From: Bacillus sp. (in: firmicutes)
GTDB lineage: Bacteria > Bacillota > Bacilli > Bacillales > JACDOC01
Reading direction: 5' to 3'
Assembly: GCA_017656295.1 (NCBI GenBank)
Contig: JACDOC010000013.1
Location: 1-64,000 of the forward strand
DNA: 64,000 nt
Each line of letters begins with the position of its first letter. The first letter of the stretch is position 1. The translations under genes and the position numbers were made by a program. The notes under the pieces are model-generated. The model was not told the DNA's origin, did no database searches, and worked only from the letters and a program-made list of their open reading frames with translations. Shown piece after piece: positions 56,457-64,000 of the stretch.

Positions 56457-57055
56457 TTGTCAGAAACTCCTTTCATGTTTTGTGGGAAGTGAGAAATAAA
56501 ATGATAAACTCCTTGTCGGATATCATTCATAATTTTTTGTAGCAATTCTTGTTCAAGTTGCTGTTCGTTGTAATCTCGGGATTGGCCCATCATCAGTGTT
56601 TGTAGGTGATAATTGATCCGTTGTGGAAGCTGTTTTTTAATATCGTCTTTAATAAGTTGATGGATGTGAGAATCTAATGGCTTTTCCATTTGTTGTTCGT
56701 GTTGTTGAATAATCGATTCAATATCGTGATCAATCGTTTGTTGAAGGCGATCCAAGATGGCTTCTGACTGGCGATAAAAAACAGTTTGATGTGGAAACCC
56801 ACCATTCGGAACAGCTAATTCTTCAATCTCAGATAGTCCATTTGGTGTAAGACCGATATTTAATGTGCCGTCTAATCGTTCGATCTTCAGTTGATCAAAT
56901 TTATATTCTATTTTCTCGATATTGATGGCAGGTGATTCTTTCATTTGTTTGATTTGGTTTTTTAACTTATCAATTTCTTTTTCTAAAGTTTGAATTTGTT
57001 TATGCTGTTTTTGAATCCATTGTTGTATATTTGTAATTTGGTTGTACCAGTCCAT
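56453..57055 (-). CDS. gerPC: spore germination protein GerPC
   Basis: 200 residues. The first 45 residues are a coiled coil (IQKQHKQIQTLEKEIDKLKNQIK), followed by IEYKFDQLKIERLDGTLNIGLTPNG, the conserved core of GerPC. Starts at ATG 57055 after AAAGGATGG-like sequence. It is the largest product of the operon. Coat localisation is known for the family. Confidence 0.93.
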   Translation of the reverse strand: MDWYNQITNIQQWIQKQHKQIQTLEKEIDKLKNQIKQMKESPAINIEKIEYKFDQLKIERLDGTLNIGLTPNGLSEIEELAVPNGGFPHQTVFYRQSEAILDRLQQTIDHDIESIIQQHEQQMEKPLDSHIHQLIKDDIKKQLPQRINYHLQTLMMGQSRDYNEQQLEQELLQKIMNDIRQGVYHFISHFPQNMKGVSDK

Positions 57056-57092
57056 CCTTTCACCTCCCTTTTTATTGGAAGAGGGGGACTAA

Positions 57093-57314
57093 CTAGGGAT
57101 TGAATGGAACAAGTGGTTGGGCGATCGGACTTATTGGAACCGGTCCGTTTAATGTTTTCGGCCTAGGGGCGGGCTTGATAAATCCCCCGGTATTGTATAA
57201 ATAGGAGGCAGGCTTGATAATTCCCGATGTTCCGATTTGAAATACTGAAGAGTTGCTCACGCTGCCAATTTTTATCGAGTGGATATTGATCGTTTGCGTA
57301 ACATAAATGTTCAT
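57093..57314 (-). CDS. gerPB: spore germination protein GerPB
   Basis: 73 residues from ATG 57314 with GCAGGTG upstream (GTG 57323 is an alternative). MNIYVTQTINIHSIKIGSVSNSS, VFQIGTSG and SYLYNTGGF match GerPB. The C-terminus is Pro-rich. It stands between gerPA and gerPC as usual. Confidence 0.92.
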   Translation of the reverse strand: MNIYVTQTINIHSIKIGSVSNSSVFQIGTSGIIKPASYLYNTGGFIKPAPRPKTLNGPVPISPIAQPLVPFNP

Positions 57315-57332
57315 GATGTTCACCTGCGTTTA

Positions 57333-57554
57333 TTAAACATTAAAGGCATTTGCTTGGTCTACAACGTCCGGATCGAACGTATTCGTTGCAGATTGATGAT
57401 TGTATACGTTTAAGCCGTCACCAGTATTAAATGAACCAGCGCCAGAGTAGGTTTTGGCAGAGGATAACGGTTGTATTTGGAACACATCGCCGATATTAAA
57501 AACCCCTCCAGTACCAATGCTGATAACTTGAACGGCACCGACTAAGGCTGGCAT
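57333..57554 (-). CDS. gerPA: spore germination protein GerPA
   Basis: 73 residues beginning MPALVGAVQVISIGTGGVFNIGD, then SGAGSFNTGDGLNVYNHQS and the DPDVVDQ tail typical of GerPA. SD AAGGATG. First gene of the operon, transcribed from the sigma-K-like promoter 35 bp upstream. Paralogue of GerPF. Confidence 0.93.
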   Translation of the reverse strand: MPALVGAVQVISIGTGGVFNIGDVFQIQPLSSAKTYSGAGSFNTGDGLNVYNHQSATNTFDPDVVDQANAFNV

Positions 57555-57588
57555 GACCGTTCACATCCTTATATACATTTTCTAGTTT

Positions 57589-57616
57589 TATAGTATGATG
57601 ATGTTGTTGATGTGTG
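57589..57616 (-). promoter_or_regulatory. sigma-K-type promoter of gerP
   Basis: On the minus strand a -10 box CATACTATA (57589-57597) fits CATAnnnTA, and an ACAC -35 box lies about 16 bases upstream (57612-57615). gerP is known to be a late mother-cell operon. The site fits but is short. Confidence 0.55.
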
Positions 57617-57665
57617 ATAAATACGCCTATGAATGTAGAAAAGATTATGAAAAGGATGAAAAGAA

Positions 57666-58844
57666 ATGAATCATTTGAAACCATTGCAAACGAACGAGCG
57701 AATTCTTTCGTTAGACGTGATCCGAGGGATGTCGCTGTTAGGTATTTTTCTTGTCAATATTTTATCTTTCCACTCCCCAATAATGTATACGAATCCGTAC
57801 GAATGGTGGGACTATGGGGATAGCAAAGTATTTCGGTGGATTGATATTTTAGTTCAAGGAAGTTTTTATCCGTTATTTGCAATGATGTTTGGTATGGGAC
57901 TATATATGCTGTATGAACGCTCGATCAAACGTGGGGTGCCCTTTTATTCAATCGCAACAAGACGGTTATTGATGATGTTGTTGATTGGTATATTACACGT
58001 AACGTTTGTTTGGTTTGGAGATATTTTGATTACGTACGCGTTAATTGGATTGTTCACCATTCTTTTCATCAAAGTTTCACCAAAGGCACTTTTATGGACG
58101 AGTGGGTTATTATTCTTTTTAATTAATGGCTTATTATTTGTTTCTTTATATGGAGTATCATTAGTCAATCCATACAAAGTGACGATATGGACGGATATCG
58201 AAAATGTTAAGCAATCGATTGAAGTGTATACTACTGGTTCATTTATGGAAATTACTCGCCAGCGTTGGATGGATTGGTATTACGTCAATGGACCTCAATC
58301 GATCATTATGTTAGTATCCACGATATTTCCGTTTATGCTTTTTGGAGCGGCTGTCGGAAAATACAGATGGGTCGAAAAGGTTGTAGAATGGAGAACACAT
58401 TGGGGGATCACATCAATCATATGTATGACCATTGGTTTCCTGTTAAAAATGACTCCTTATGCTTTTGAGGGCAACTATGTATGGATGTATGTCCAAGATA
58501 TATTTGGCGGGCCTATATTAGCAATTGGCTATGGGGCATTCATCGTGTGGATGGTATCGTTTAAGCCCATCCATCGGTTTGGGCACCCATTCGCCGCTAC
58601 TGGAAAAATGTCACTTACTAATTATTTAACTCAGTCCATAGTTAGTTCCATCATTTTTTATAGCTACGGGCTTGGTTTATATGGTAATGTTTCCTTAAGT
58701 ACATGTGTCTTCATCGTCATCAGTATATATCTGATGCAAGTAGTAGCTAGTGAATGGTGGCTATGGAAGTTTCAACGAGGGCCTATGGAATGGCTATGGC
58801 GGCTGGTCACCTATCGACAAAGGATTCCGCTAAAAAAAGGATAA
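57666..58844 (+). CDS. DUF418 family membrane protein (YeiB-like)
   Basis: 392 residues with eight to ten membrane segments. RILSLDVIRGMSLLGIFLVN at the N-terminus and GKMSLTNYLTQSI, with WLWKFQRGPMEWLWR at the end, are the DUF418/YeiB signature; members are related to membrane acyltransferases. SD AAAAGGATG. It is divergent from gerPA. Function unknown; the gene is not in the B. subtilis position. Confidence 0.82.
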   Translation: MNHLKPLQTNERILSLDVIRGMSLLGIFLVNILSFHSPIMYTNPYEWWDYGDSKVFRWIDILVQGSFYPLFAMMFGMGLYMLYERSIKRGVPFYSIATRRLLMMLLIGILHVTFVWFGDILITYALIGLFTILFIKVSPKALLWTSGLLFFLINGLLFVSLYGVSLVNPYKVTIWTDIENVKQSIEVYTTGSFMEITRQRWMDWYYVNGPQSIIMLVSTIFPFMLFGAAVGKYRWVEKVVEWRTHWGITSIICMTIGFLLKMTPYAFEGNYVWMYVQDIFGGPILAIGYGAFIVWMVSFKPIHRFGHPFAATGKMSLTNYLTQSIVSSIIFYSYGLGLYGNVSLSTCVFIVISIYLMQVVASEWWLWKFQRGPMEWLWRLVTYRQRIPLKKG

Positions 58845-58872
58845 AACCATTAGTACAATAGGGGTGGGAGAA

Positions 58873-59772
58873 ATGAAATTTTGTTCATTTTTAGTCGAAG
58901 AGGAAGTTCATTACGGAGTCGCAATTCCCGAACAAGGAATCGTCTGGGATTTGACAGTATTACAACAACAGGCAGATACAGAACGTTCCTACGTTTCCCT
59001 TTTTGAAGGAATTCAGCACGGAGAGGAATTTTTGCACTGGGTAAACGAATTAATGTTGTATGGTGAACAGCTTCAAAATACTACCATCGCTCAACATGCA
59101 CTCAGTGAAATTCAATGGCTGCCTCCAGTTATTCCTCGGAAAAATGTGATGTGTGTAGGAAAAAATTATCGGGACCATGCGATTGAAATGGGAAGTGAGC
59201 AGGACATACCGCAAGAATTAATTGTATTTACCAAAAATCCGACAGCTCTTATTGGTCACTGTACACCAATTGATGCGCATCAAGGGGTCACGAGCGAAGT
59301 CGATTATGAAGGGGAATTAGCCGTAGTAATCGGGAAAAAAGGAAAAAACATTTTAGAAAGTGAAGCGCTCCAGTACGTTTTTGGCTATACGATAATCAAT
59401 GACGTAACAGCAAGGGATCTTCAACAACGCCATCAGCAATATTTTATTGGAAAGAGTCTCGATACGTTCGGTCCTATTGGTCCATGGATTGTCCATTCGA
59501 GCGAAATCGAAAATCCCAATGCCTTACATATCGAAACGAGAGTAAATGGGGAGATACGACAATCTGCTTCAACCGAACAATGTTTGTTTTCCATTCAACA
59601 AATTATTTCTATTCTTTCAAAAGGAATGACATTAGAACCAGGAGATATCATTGCGACAGGAACACCTTCAGGGGTTGGGAAAGGATTTCAGCCACCAAAG
59701 TTTTTAGTTTCTGGTGATCGAATTGATATTTCGATTGAAAAGATCGGTACGTTATCCAACCTTGTTAAATAA
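58873..59772 (+). CDS. yisK: fumarylacetoacetate hydrolase-family protein (YisK-like)
   Basis: 299 residues from ATG 58873 (GGGGTGGGAG upstream). The C-terminal FAH domain has NVMCVGKNYRDHAIEMG, the metal-binding SEVDYEGELAVVIGK, NDVTARDLQ, and ATGTPSGVGKG. B. subtilis YisK, next to yisL, is a related oxaloacetate decarboxylase that also interacts with a cytoskeletal protein. The same order here supports orthology. Confidence 0.87.
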   Translation: MKFCSFLVEEEVHYGVAIPEQGIVWDLTVLQQQADTERSYVSLFEGIQHGEEFLHWVNELMLYGEQLQNTTIAQHALSEIQWLPPVIPRKNVMCVGKNYRDHAIEMGSEQDIPQELIVFTKNPTALIGHCTPIDAHQGVTSEVDYEGELAVVIGKKGKNILESEALQYVFGYTIINDVTARDLQQRHQQYFIGKSLDTFGPIGPWIVHSSEIENPNALHIETRVNGEIRQSASTEQCLFSIQQIISILSKGMTLEPGDIIATGTPSGVGKGFQPPKFLVSGDRIDISIEKIGTLSNLVK

Positions 59773-59784
59773 CTGTCAATACTT

Positions 59785-59812
59785 TTGTTCAAGTGGAAAA
59801 AGTAAATATGAT
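59785..59812 (+). promoter_or_regulatory. possible promoter of yisL-like gene
   Basis: TTGTTC (59785-59790), 16-base gap, TATGAT (59807-59812). Moderate match to sigma-A boxes ahead of the next gene. Confidence 0.33.
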
Positions 59813-59865
59813 ATGATAAAAAAAGTAGCAATTTATAAAGTAGCAATCTAAAAGGAGGAACATAC

Positions 59866-60216
59866 ATGACACATGCCCATATTACCGCATGGTTATTAGC
59901 CATCATATTATTTTTTGTTGGCATCAGCTTACATAATCAACAAAAGGATAGAGCGGCAAATATCGTTCAAATGATTTTAAGAGCTCTTTACCTTGTTATA
60001 TTGGTAACCGGAGGCTATTTACTCTACTTATATTCAAGCATCGATCATATGCTTTATGGAATGAAAGGATTGCTTGGCATCGTTTTGATCGGCTTGATGG
60101 AAATGGTGCTTATTCGTAAAGGAAAAGGAAAAAATATTAACGGATTGCTTATCGGATTTTTCATTGTCTTTGTGATTGTACTATTCTTAGGATTTAAGCT
60201 TCCTTTAGGGTTTTAA
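59866..60216 (+). CDS. yisL: YisL family membrane protein (DUF1516)
   Basis: 116 residues with four membrane segments: ITAWLLAIILFFVGISL, LRALYLVILVTGGYLLYLY, GLLGIVLIGLMEMVLI and GFFIVFVIVLFLGFKLPLGF. SD AAAAGGAGG is strong. The length and order match B. subtilis YisL. Function is unknown. It follows yisK as in that species. Confidence 0.88.
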   Translation: MTHAHITAWLLAIILFFVGISLHNQQKDRAANIVQMILRALYLVILVTGGYLLYLYSSIDHMLYGMKGLLGIVLIGLMEMVLIRKGKGKNINGLLIGFFIVFVIVLFLGFKLPLGF

Positions 60217-60249
60217 TTTTTCTAATATAGTGAATATAACCCAAACAAA

Positions 60250-60279
60250 GCATCGAGTGATACTCGGTGCATTTTTATT
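60250..60279 (+). terminator. rho-independent terminator after yisL
   Basis: GCATCGAGT / ACTCGGTGC with loop GAT, then ATTTTTATT. Nine-position stem with one G-T pair. Confidence 0.82.
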
Positions 60280-60394
60280 AAGATTTACTTTCAATGAATA
60301 TATCTAACCGTTCTGTAAATTTCAATAAATTTAGTATATTTCAATTAGAAAATATGGTATTTTTTTAGTAGTAAAGTAAGAAGTGGTGAATCAA

Positions 60395-63325
60395 ATGGCA
60401 AAAACAGTTAGTTGCTTCTATAAAAACGAAGAAGAATTGCTAACGTTTATAGAACATCATGAATTAGACTTATACCCTTCTATTTTAGTACAAGCATTTG
60501 TTGGACGGTCACAGACGCATTTCATTCCTAAGTTGCAACAATTAATGAAAACTCATCTTCCGCAAGCTGTTTTTGTCGGTTGCACATCGTTTGGAGAAAT
60601 CGTGGCAGGGGAAATGGTAGAAGAAAAAATCGGGTTGTCATTTACCATTTTTGAAAAAACAGAACTCGATGTACAAATGTTTGATTGTGCGTCCTATGAA
60701 TCTAGTGAACAAATAGGAAAAGCGATAGCCAGGTCCCTTATTTCATTAGAGACAAAGCTCGTTCTAATATTTTGTACCTATACTGGATTACATCTTCAAT
60801 CCATGCTTGACGGTTTTTACACGGAATGTAGTGATGTGATTGTTGCCGGTGGAGTTGCTTGTACGAATGGAGAGTATAATGGCGAAATGGTGTTTACTAA
60901 GGATGCTGCAACTAATCAAGGAGTTGTAGCGGTTGCTATTAATAATAAAGACTTATTCGTACATACATTAGCTAATCAGCAATGGCAACAAATTGGCAGG
61001 TCCTTTAAAGTGACAAAAGTAGACGGACATGTGTTATCGGGAATTGAACATCAGCGTCCAATTCCTTTTCTGCGCCGTTATTTAGGAACACGTTTTGTGG
61101 AGCGACTTCCTTCGTTTGGTTCGGAATTTCCTTTCTTTATTGTACGAAATGGTGAAATGAGACCTGTGTTTATTAAAGAAATTACTCCTGACGGCTCGCT
61201 ATACTTAAGTATGAAATTACAAGAAGGGGAAAGTATTTCGATTGCTTTCCCGAATCTTGAAAAAATAATTGAAGTGTCGGAACGGGCGGTTAAAGAGTTA
61301 ATGCAAATTCCTGTAGAGACACTATTTATTTATAATTGTGTAGCTCGTAGAGAAAGCTTTCGCCCTCTCGTTCAACAAGAATTACAGATTCTCCGGCAAC
61401 TCGTTCCGGTAAACGGCTTTTTCTCATGTGGGGAAATTGCTGTAGTCGATAACAACTCTCCTCCGAGACTACTTTCTCAGGCATTAACTTATGTTGCTAT
61501 TTCGGAATCGAAGGAAGTGAAGAAGAGGAAAAAAGAATTTGATCCTTCGTTCGTATTAACTCCGGAGTTAAATTCCATGATCGCGCTAACTCATCTTATT
61601 AATGCTTCCGCGGATGATATTCATGCGCTAAATAAAAACATGGTTATTTCTGAAGAGTATTATCGTTCGTTATTTGACAACAATACAGATTTTATCTATT
61701 CCACCGATTTAAAGGGACGATTTACTAGTATCAATTCGACATTCATTCATACTTTCGGTTATGGGGAAGAAGAGATTATCGGAAAATCTGCTCTTCAATT
61801 TATTCGTAAAGAAGACATTCCACGAGTGAAACGGCATTTTTACGGGGCGAAAAAAGGGATAGAGCAAGTATATGATATACATATCCCAACGAAACGAGGG
61901 GACATGCCCCTTTTTCAAATCAAGAATATTCCAATAACGATCAACGGAAAATGCGTCGGTATATACGGAGTCGGTCGGGATATTACCGTGCAGCGGAAAA
62001 ATGAAGAACGAATTGTTCAATTAGCGTATTATGACAAGGAAACCGGTCTTCCAAATCGGACCAAATTTACAGAACGATTGGAAAACACGATCGGACGAGG
62101 GAAACACCAAGCCTGTGCAGTCATGTTTTTAGATGTAGATCGATTTAAATTTATAAACGATACGTATGGACATGTTGCCGGGGACGAACTTTTACGGCAG
62201 ATTGGTGAACGAATTAAGAGCGCTTTACCAACGAATGCCTTTTTAGGTCGCTTTCATAGTGATAAGTTTTCGATCTTCATCACTTCATTTGGAAGTCGAG
62301 ACGATCTTTTAAGCATTGGAGAACAAATCTTTACTGTCGTTCAAAAACCGTTCTACGTTGGGCAACATACGTTATATATAACAGTCAGTATTGGCGTTAG
62401 CGTGTATCCACAAGATGCTCATGATGCGGTTACCTTGTTCAAACATGCCGATGTGGCCTTAAGTAAAGCAAAACAGAGCGGGCGAAACGAAATCGTCCTC
62501 TTCTCTCATGAAATGTATGAACACATGGTTCAACGAGTACAATTAGAGAATGAATTACGAAATGCGATAAAGGAACAACATTTATCGATTGTATATCAAC
62601 CGATTGTCTGTTTTCAAACAAACTTATGGATAGGGGCCGAGGCTCTTATTCGCTGGCATCACCCAAAACTTGGGCCTATTTCTCCAGCCCAATTTATCCC
62701 GATTTCAGAAGAGACAGGAATGATTAATGAAATTGGAAACTGGGTCCTTAAAGAAGCTTGTCGGCAAACAAAACAATGGCACGACGCTGGCTATAATCAT
62801 TTATCAGTGTCTGTCAATGTGTCTGCGAAACAGTTCCAACAGCTTTATTTTACGGATATCGTGTACGAGACATTACTCGAAACAAAACTACCTCCAAATC
62901 ATTTACAGCTGGAGTTAACGGAAAGCGTCATGATCGATGATTTTCAACACGCGACCAAAACGTTTGAACAACTGCAAGAGATTGGTGTGAAAATCTCGAT
63001 TGACGATTTTGGTACTGGTTATTCGTCTTTAAACTATTTAAAAAATTTGTCGATCAATAACTTAAAAATTGATCGAACGTTTATTCAACACATTGGAGAA
63101 AGTCGAAAAGATTATGCCATTGTACAATCAATCATCATGATGGGGAAAGGACTAGATATGTCCATTACCGCTGAAGGAATCGAAACAAAAGATCAGTTTG
63201 AATTATTACAAGCAAGCGGTTGTCAATACGGACAAGGTTTTTATATTTATCCGCCATTAAAGCCGAATGATTTTCTTAACGAATTTCAAAAATTATATCG
63301 GTCTAAGCAGTCGATTGAAAAATAA
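60395..63325 (+). CDS. FIST-PAS-GGDEF-EAL protein, predicted c-di-GMP phosphodiesterase
   Basis: 976 residues from ATG 60395. A FIST sensor pair fills about the first 370 residues (VFVGCTSFGEIVAGE; VVAGGVACTNGE; NGFFSCGEIA). A PAS domain follows (YYRSLFDNNTDFIYSTD), then a GGDEF domain and an EAL domain. The GGDEF active site is broken: residues 621-625 read HSDKF where GGDEF is expected. The EAL site is complete: E749 in GAEALIRW, ELTESVM, IDDFGTGYSSL and AEGIET. So it probably breaks down c-di-GMP, while the GGDEF-like part may only bind GTP. No membrane segment. FIST domains are thought to bind small ligands. Confidence 0.88.
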   Translation: MAKTVSCFYKNEEELLTFIEHHELDLYPSILVQAFVGRSQTHFIPKLQQLMKTHLPQAVFVGCTSFGEIVAGEMVEEKIGLSFTIFEKTELDVQMFDCASYESSEQIGKAIARSLISLETKLVLIFCTYTGLHLQSMLDGFYTECSDVIVAGGVACTNGEYNGEMVFTKDAATNQGVVAVAINNKDLFVHTLANQQWQQIGRSFKVTKVDGHVLSGIEHQRPIPFLRRYLGTRFVERLPSFGSEFPFFIVRNGEMRPVFIKEITPDGSLYLSMKLQEGESISIAFPNLEKIIEVSERAVKELMQIPVETLFIYNCVARRESFRPLVQQELQILRQLVPVNGFFSCGEIAVVDNNSPPRLLSQALTYVAISESKEVKKRKKEFDPSFVLTPELNSMIALTHLINASADDIHALNKNMVISEEYYRSLFDNNTDFIYSTDLKGRFTSINSTFIHTFGYGEEEIIGKSALQFIRKEDIPRVKRHFYGAKKGIEQVYDIHIPTKRGDMPLFQIKNIPITINGKCVGIYGVGRDITVQRKNEERIVQLAYYDKETGLPNRTKFTERLENTIGRGKHQACAVMFLDVDRFKFINDTYGHVAGDELLRQIGERIKSALPTNAFLGRFHSDKFSIFITSFGSRDDLLSIGEQIFTVVQKPFYVGQHTLYITVSIGVSVYPQDAHDAVTLFKHADVALSKAKQSGRNEIVLFSHEMYEHMVQRVQLENELRNAIKEQHLSIVYQPIVCFQTNLWIGAEALIRWHHPKLGPISPAQFIPISEETGMINEIGNWVLKEACRQTKQWHDAGYNHLSVSVNVSAKQFQQLYFTDIVYETLLETKLPPNHLQLELTESVMIDDFQHATKTFEQLQEIGVKISIDDFGTGYSSLNYLKNLSINNLKIDRTFIQHIGESRKDYAIVQSIIMMGKGLDMSITAEGIETKDQFELLQASGCQYGQGFYIYPPLKPNDFLNEFQKLYRSKQSIEK

Positions 63326-63371
63326 AAAAACGAATGGCTTCCTAAGTAAAGGAAGGTCATTCGTTTTTTTA
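63324..63371. terminator. bidirectional terminator between convergent genes
   Basis: AAAAAAACGAATGGCTTCCT at 63324-63342 faces its near complement ending TCATTCGTTTTTTT at 63371. Long stem, with A-run and T-run on both ends, so it can work both ways. Confidence 0.87.
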
Positions 63372-63396
63372 TAACCATACACCTTAGGGGAAAAAA

Positions 63397-63963
63397 CTAT
63401 TTACGATTAAATTTTTCAATGACAATACGTTTGCCCGTATTCAATGTATATTCAAAACGATCTTGCTTTTTCTTTCCATAACTAAAATGATGATGGACTG
63501 CACATACATTTTCCGAGTTGTCGAAAATCAATATATTGAATCCTTGCTTAATCGAATAATTTTGCAGATAGGCTAGATGGTTATGACAATAGATGCAATC
63601 ATAGATAGAAAAATTCATTGAATTTAAAGTGGTGATAAATTGAATGAAGGCATCATCATCGATTTCTTCTAATAATATTTCTAACGAGTATATTAGGTGT
63701 TTTCGAATACGGAGTTGATCATTATCTTGTAATGAGATCGTTGTTCCTTTTAGTTGCACCGTTGCATCTTGTTGTAAAATTCCTCGTACCCATTTGTTTG
63801 CACGTAAAACTTCTACTTCCTCGGTTACATATTGGTTAAGTAGAATCGCTTCGTCCCCTTCTTCATCAAAAAAAATCCACTCATCATTAATATATTCGAC
63901 GGTTCCTTCAGTAAAAGCTCTCGATTGGTGTTCAATTAGTTGTAACCGTTGTTGATGATTCAT
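63397..63963 (-). CDS. DUF2777-like protein of unknown function
   Basis: 188 residues from ATG 63963 after AAGGAGAGAATC. The N-terminal half reads EGTVEYINDEWIFFDEEGDEAIL, then LLEEIDDDAFIQFITTLNSMNFSIYDCIYCHN and VCAVHHHFSYGKKK...FEYTLNTGKRIVIE. I recall this from Bacillaceae proteins of the DUF2777 family, with moderate certainty. A C-x-x-C pair (CIYC) and the HHH may bind metal. No signal peptide or membrane segment. Confidence 0.65.
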   Translation of the reverse strand: MNHQQRLQLIEHQSRAFTEGTVEYINDEWIFFDEEGDEAILLNQYVTEEVEVLRANKWVRGILQQDATVQLKGTTISLQDNDQLRIRKHLIYSLEILLEEIDDDAFIQFITTLNSMNFSIYDCIYCHNHLAYLQNYSIKQGFNILIFDNSENVCAVHHHFSYGKKKQDRFEYTLNTGKRIVIEKFNRK

Positions 63964-64000
63964 TTCTGATTCTCTCCTTACGAATCTGTCTATCCATGTT

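Noticed and set aside
56027-56542. Plus-strand frames of 95 and 74 codons through gerPE-gerPD.
   Set aside because: They run against the gerP operon, whose reading frames are well conserved; no ribosome binding sites.

Overview
The window reads as a chromosome segment of a low-GC, endospore-forming member of the Bacillaceae. The right third keeps a gene neighbourhood known from Bacillus subtilis (yhjE-like, type I signal peptidase, addB-addA, the gerPABCDEF spore-germination operon, yisK, yisL), and start sites carry strong GGAGG-type ribosome binding sites. The left two thirds is a large accessory surface-glycan locus.

Layout. 1-660: remnant of an ISL3-family insertion sequence. 661-8055 (minus strand): legB-like dehydratase, ptmE-like nucleotidyltransferase, hexapeptide acetyltransferase, a phosphoglycosyl transferase fused to a GNAT protein, and a CapD/PglF-type 4,6-dehydratase. 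8803-20175 (plus): a fused nucleotide-sugar epimerase/dehydrogenase, GT4 glycosyltransferase, AsnB-type amidotransferase, Wzy-like polymerase, EpsN/PglE-like aminotransferase, Wzx-like flippase, a GT-B protein with sialyltransferase-like motifs and a metallophosphoesterase. 20496-28786 (plus): a small membrane protein plus GMC oxidoreductase, then a set closely resembling the mycobacterial decaprenyl-phosphoryl-arabinose pathway (UbiA-type phosphoribosyltransferase, DprE1-like, DprE2-like, a flippase-like membrane protein, a PAP2-type phosphatase candidate and a GT-C transferase). 28903-36408: Wzz-like protein, then a tightly overlapped nonulosonic-acid operon (NeuC, formyltransferase-like, PIG-L deacetylase, NeuB, NeuD, NeuA types), then a second phosphoglycosyl transferase and a separate GNAT gene, the unfused form of the fusion at 4.5-5.9 kb. 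36736-43001: two nearly identical FemAB-like GNAT genes bracketing two secreted-type sugar dehydrogenase paralogues with different N-terminal modules. 43674-48194: membrane protein, signal peptidase, ZIP-like transporter, ArsR-family repressor and CPx-type metal ATPase. 48338-63963: addB, addA, gerP operon, DUF418 protein, yisK, yisL, a FIST-PAS-GGDEF-EAL protein and a DUF2777-like protein.

How the genes fit together (inference). The locus could make a lipid-linked oligosaccharide started by a bacillosamine-type phosphosugar and extended with an amidated uronic acid and a legionaminic-acid-like sugar. It would be flipped by Wzx and polymerised by Wzy with Wzz. A separate polyprenyl-phosphate pentose (arabinofuranose-like) donor would be used outside the membrane by the GT-C enzyme. 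The Wzz-like protein has no tyrosine-kinase partner in the window, and no dedicated LegC-type aminotransferase is visible.

Three copies of a 260-267 bp non-autonomous element (3.2, 20.2 and 43.3 kb) punctuate the accessory region, each flanked by a recognisable 8-bp target duplication. I saw no rRNA, tRNA or CRISPR array.
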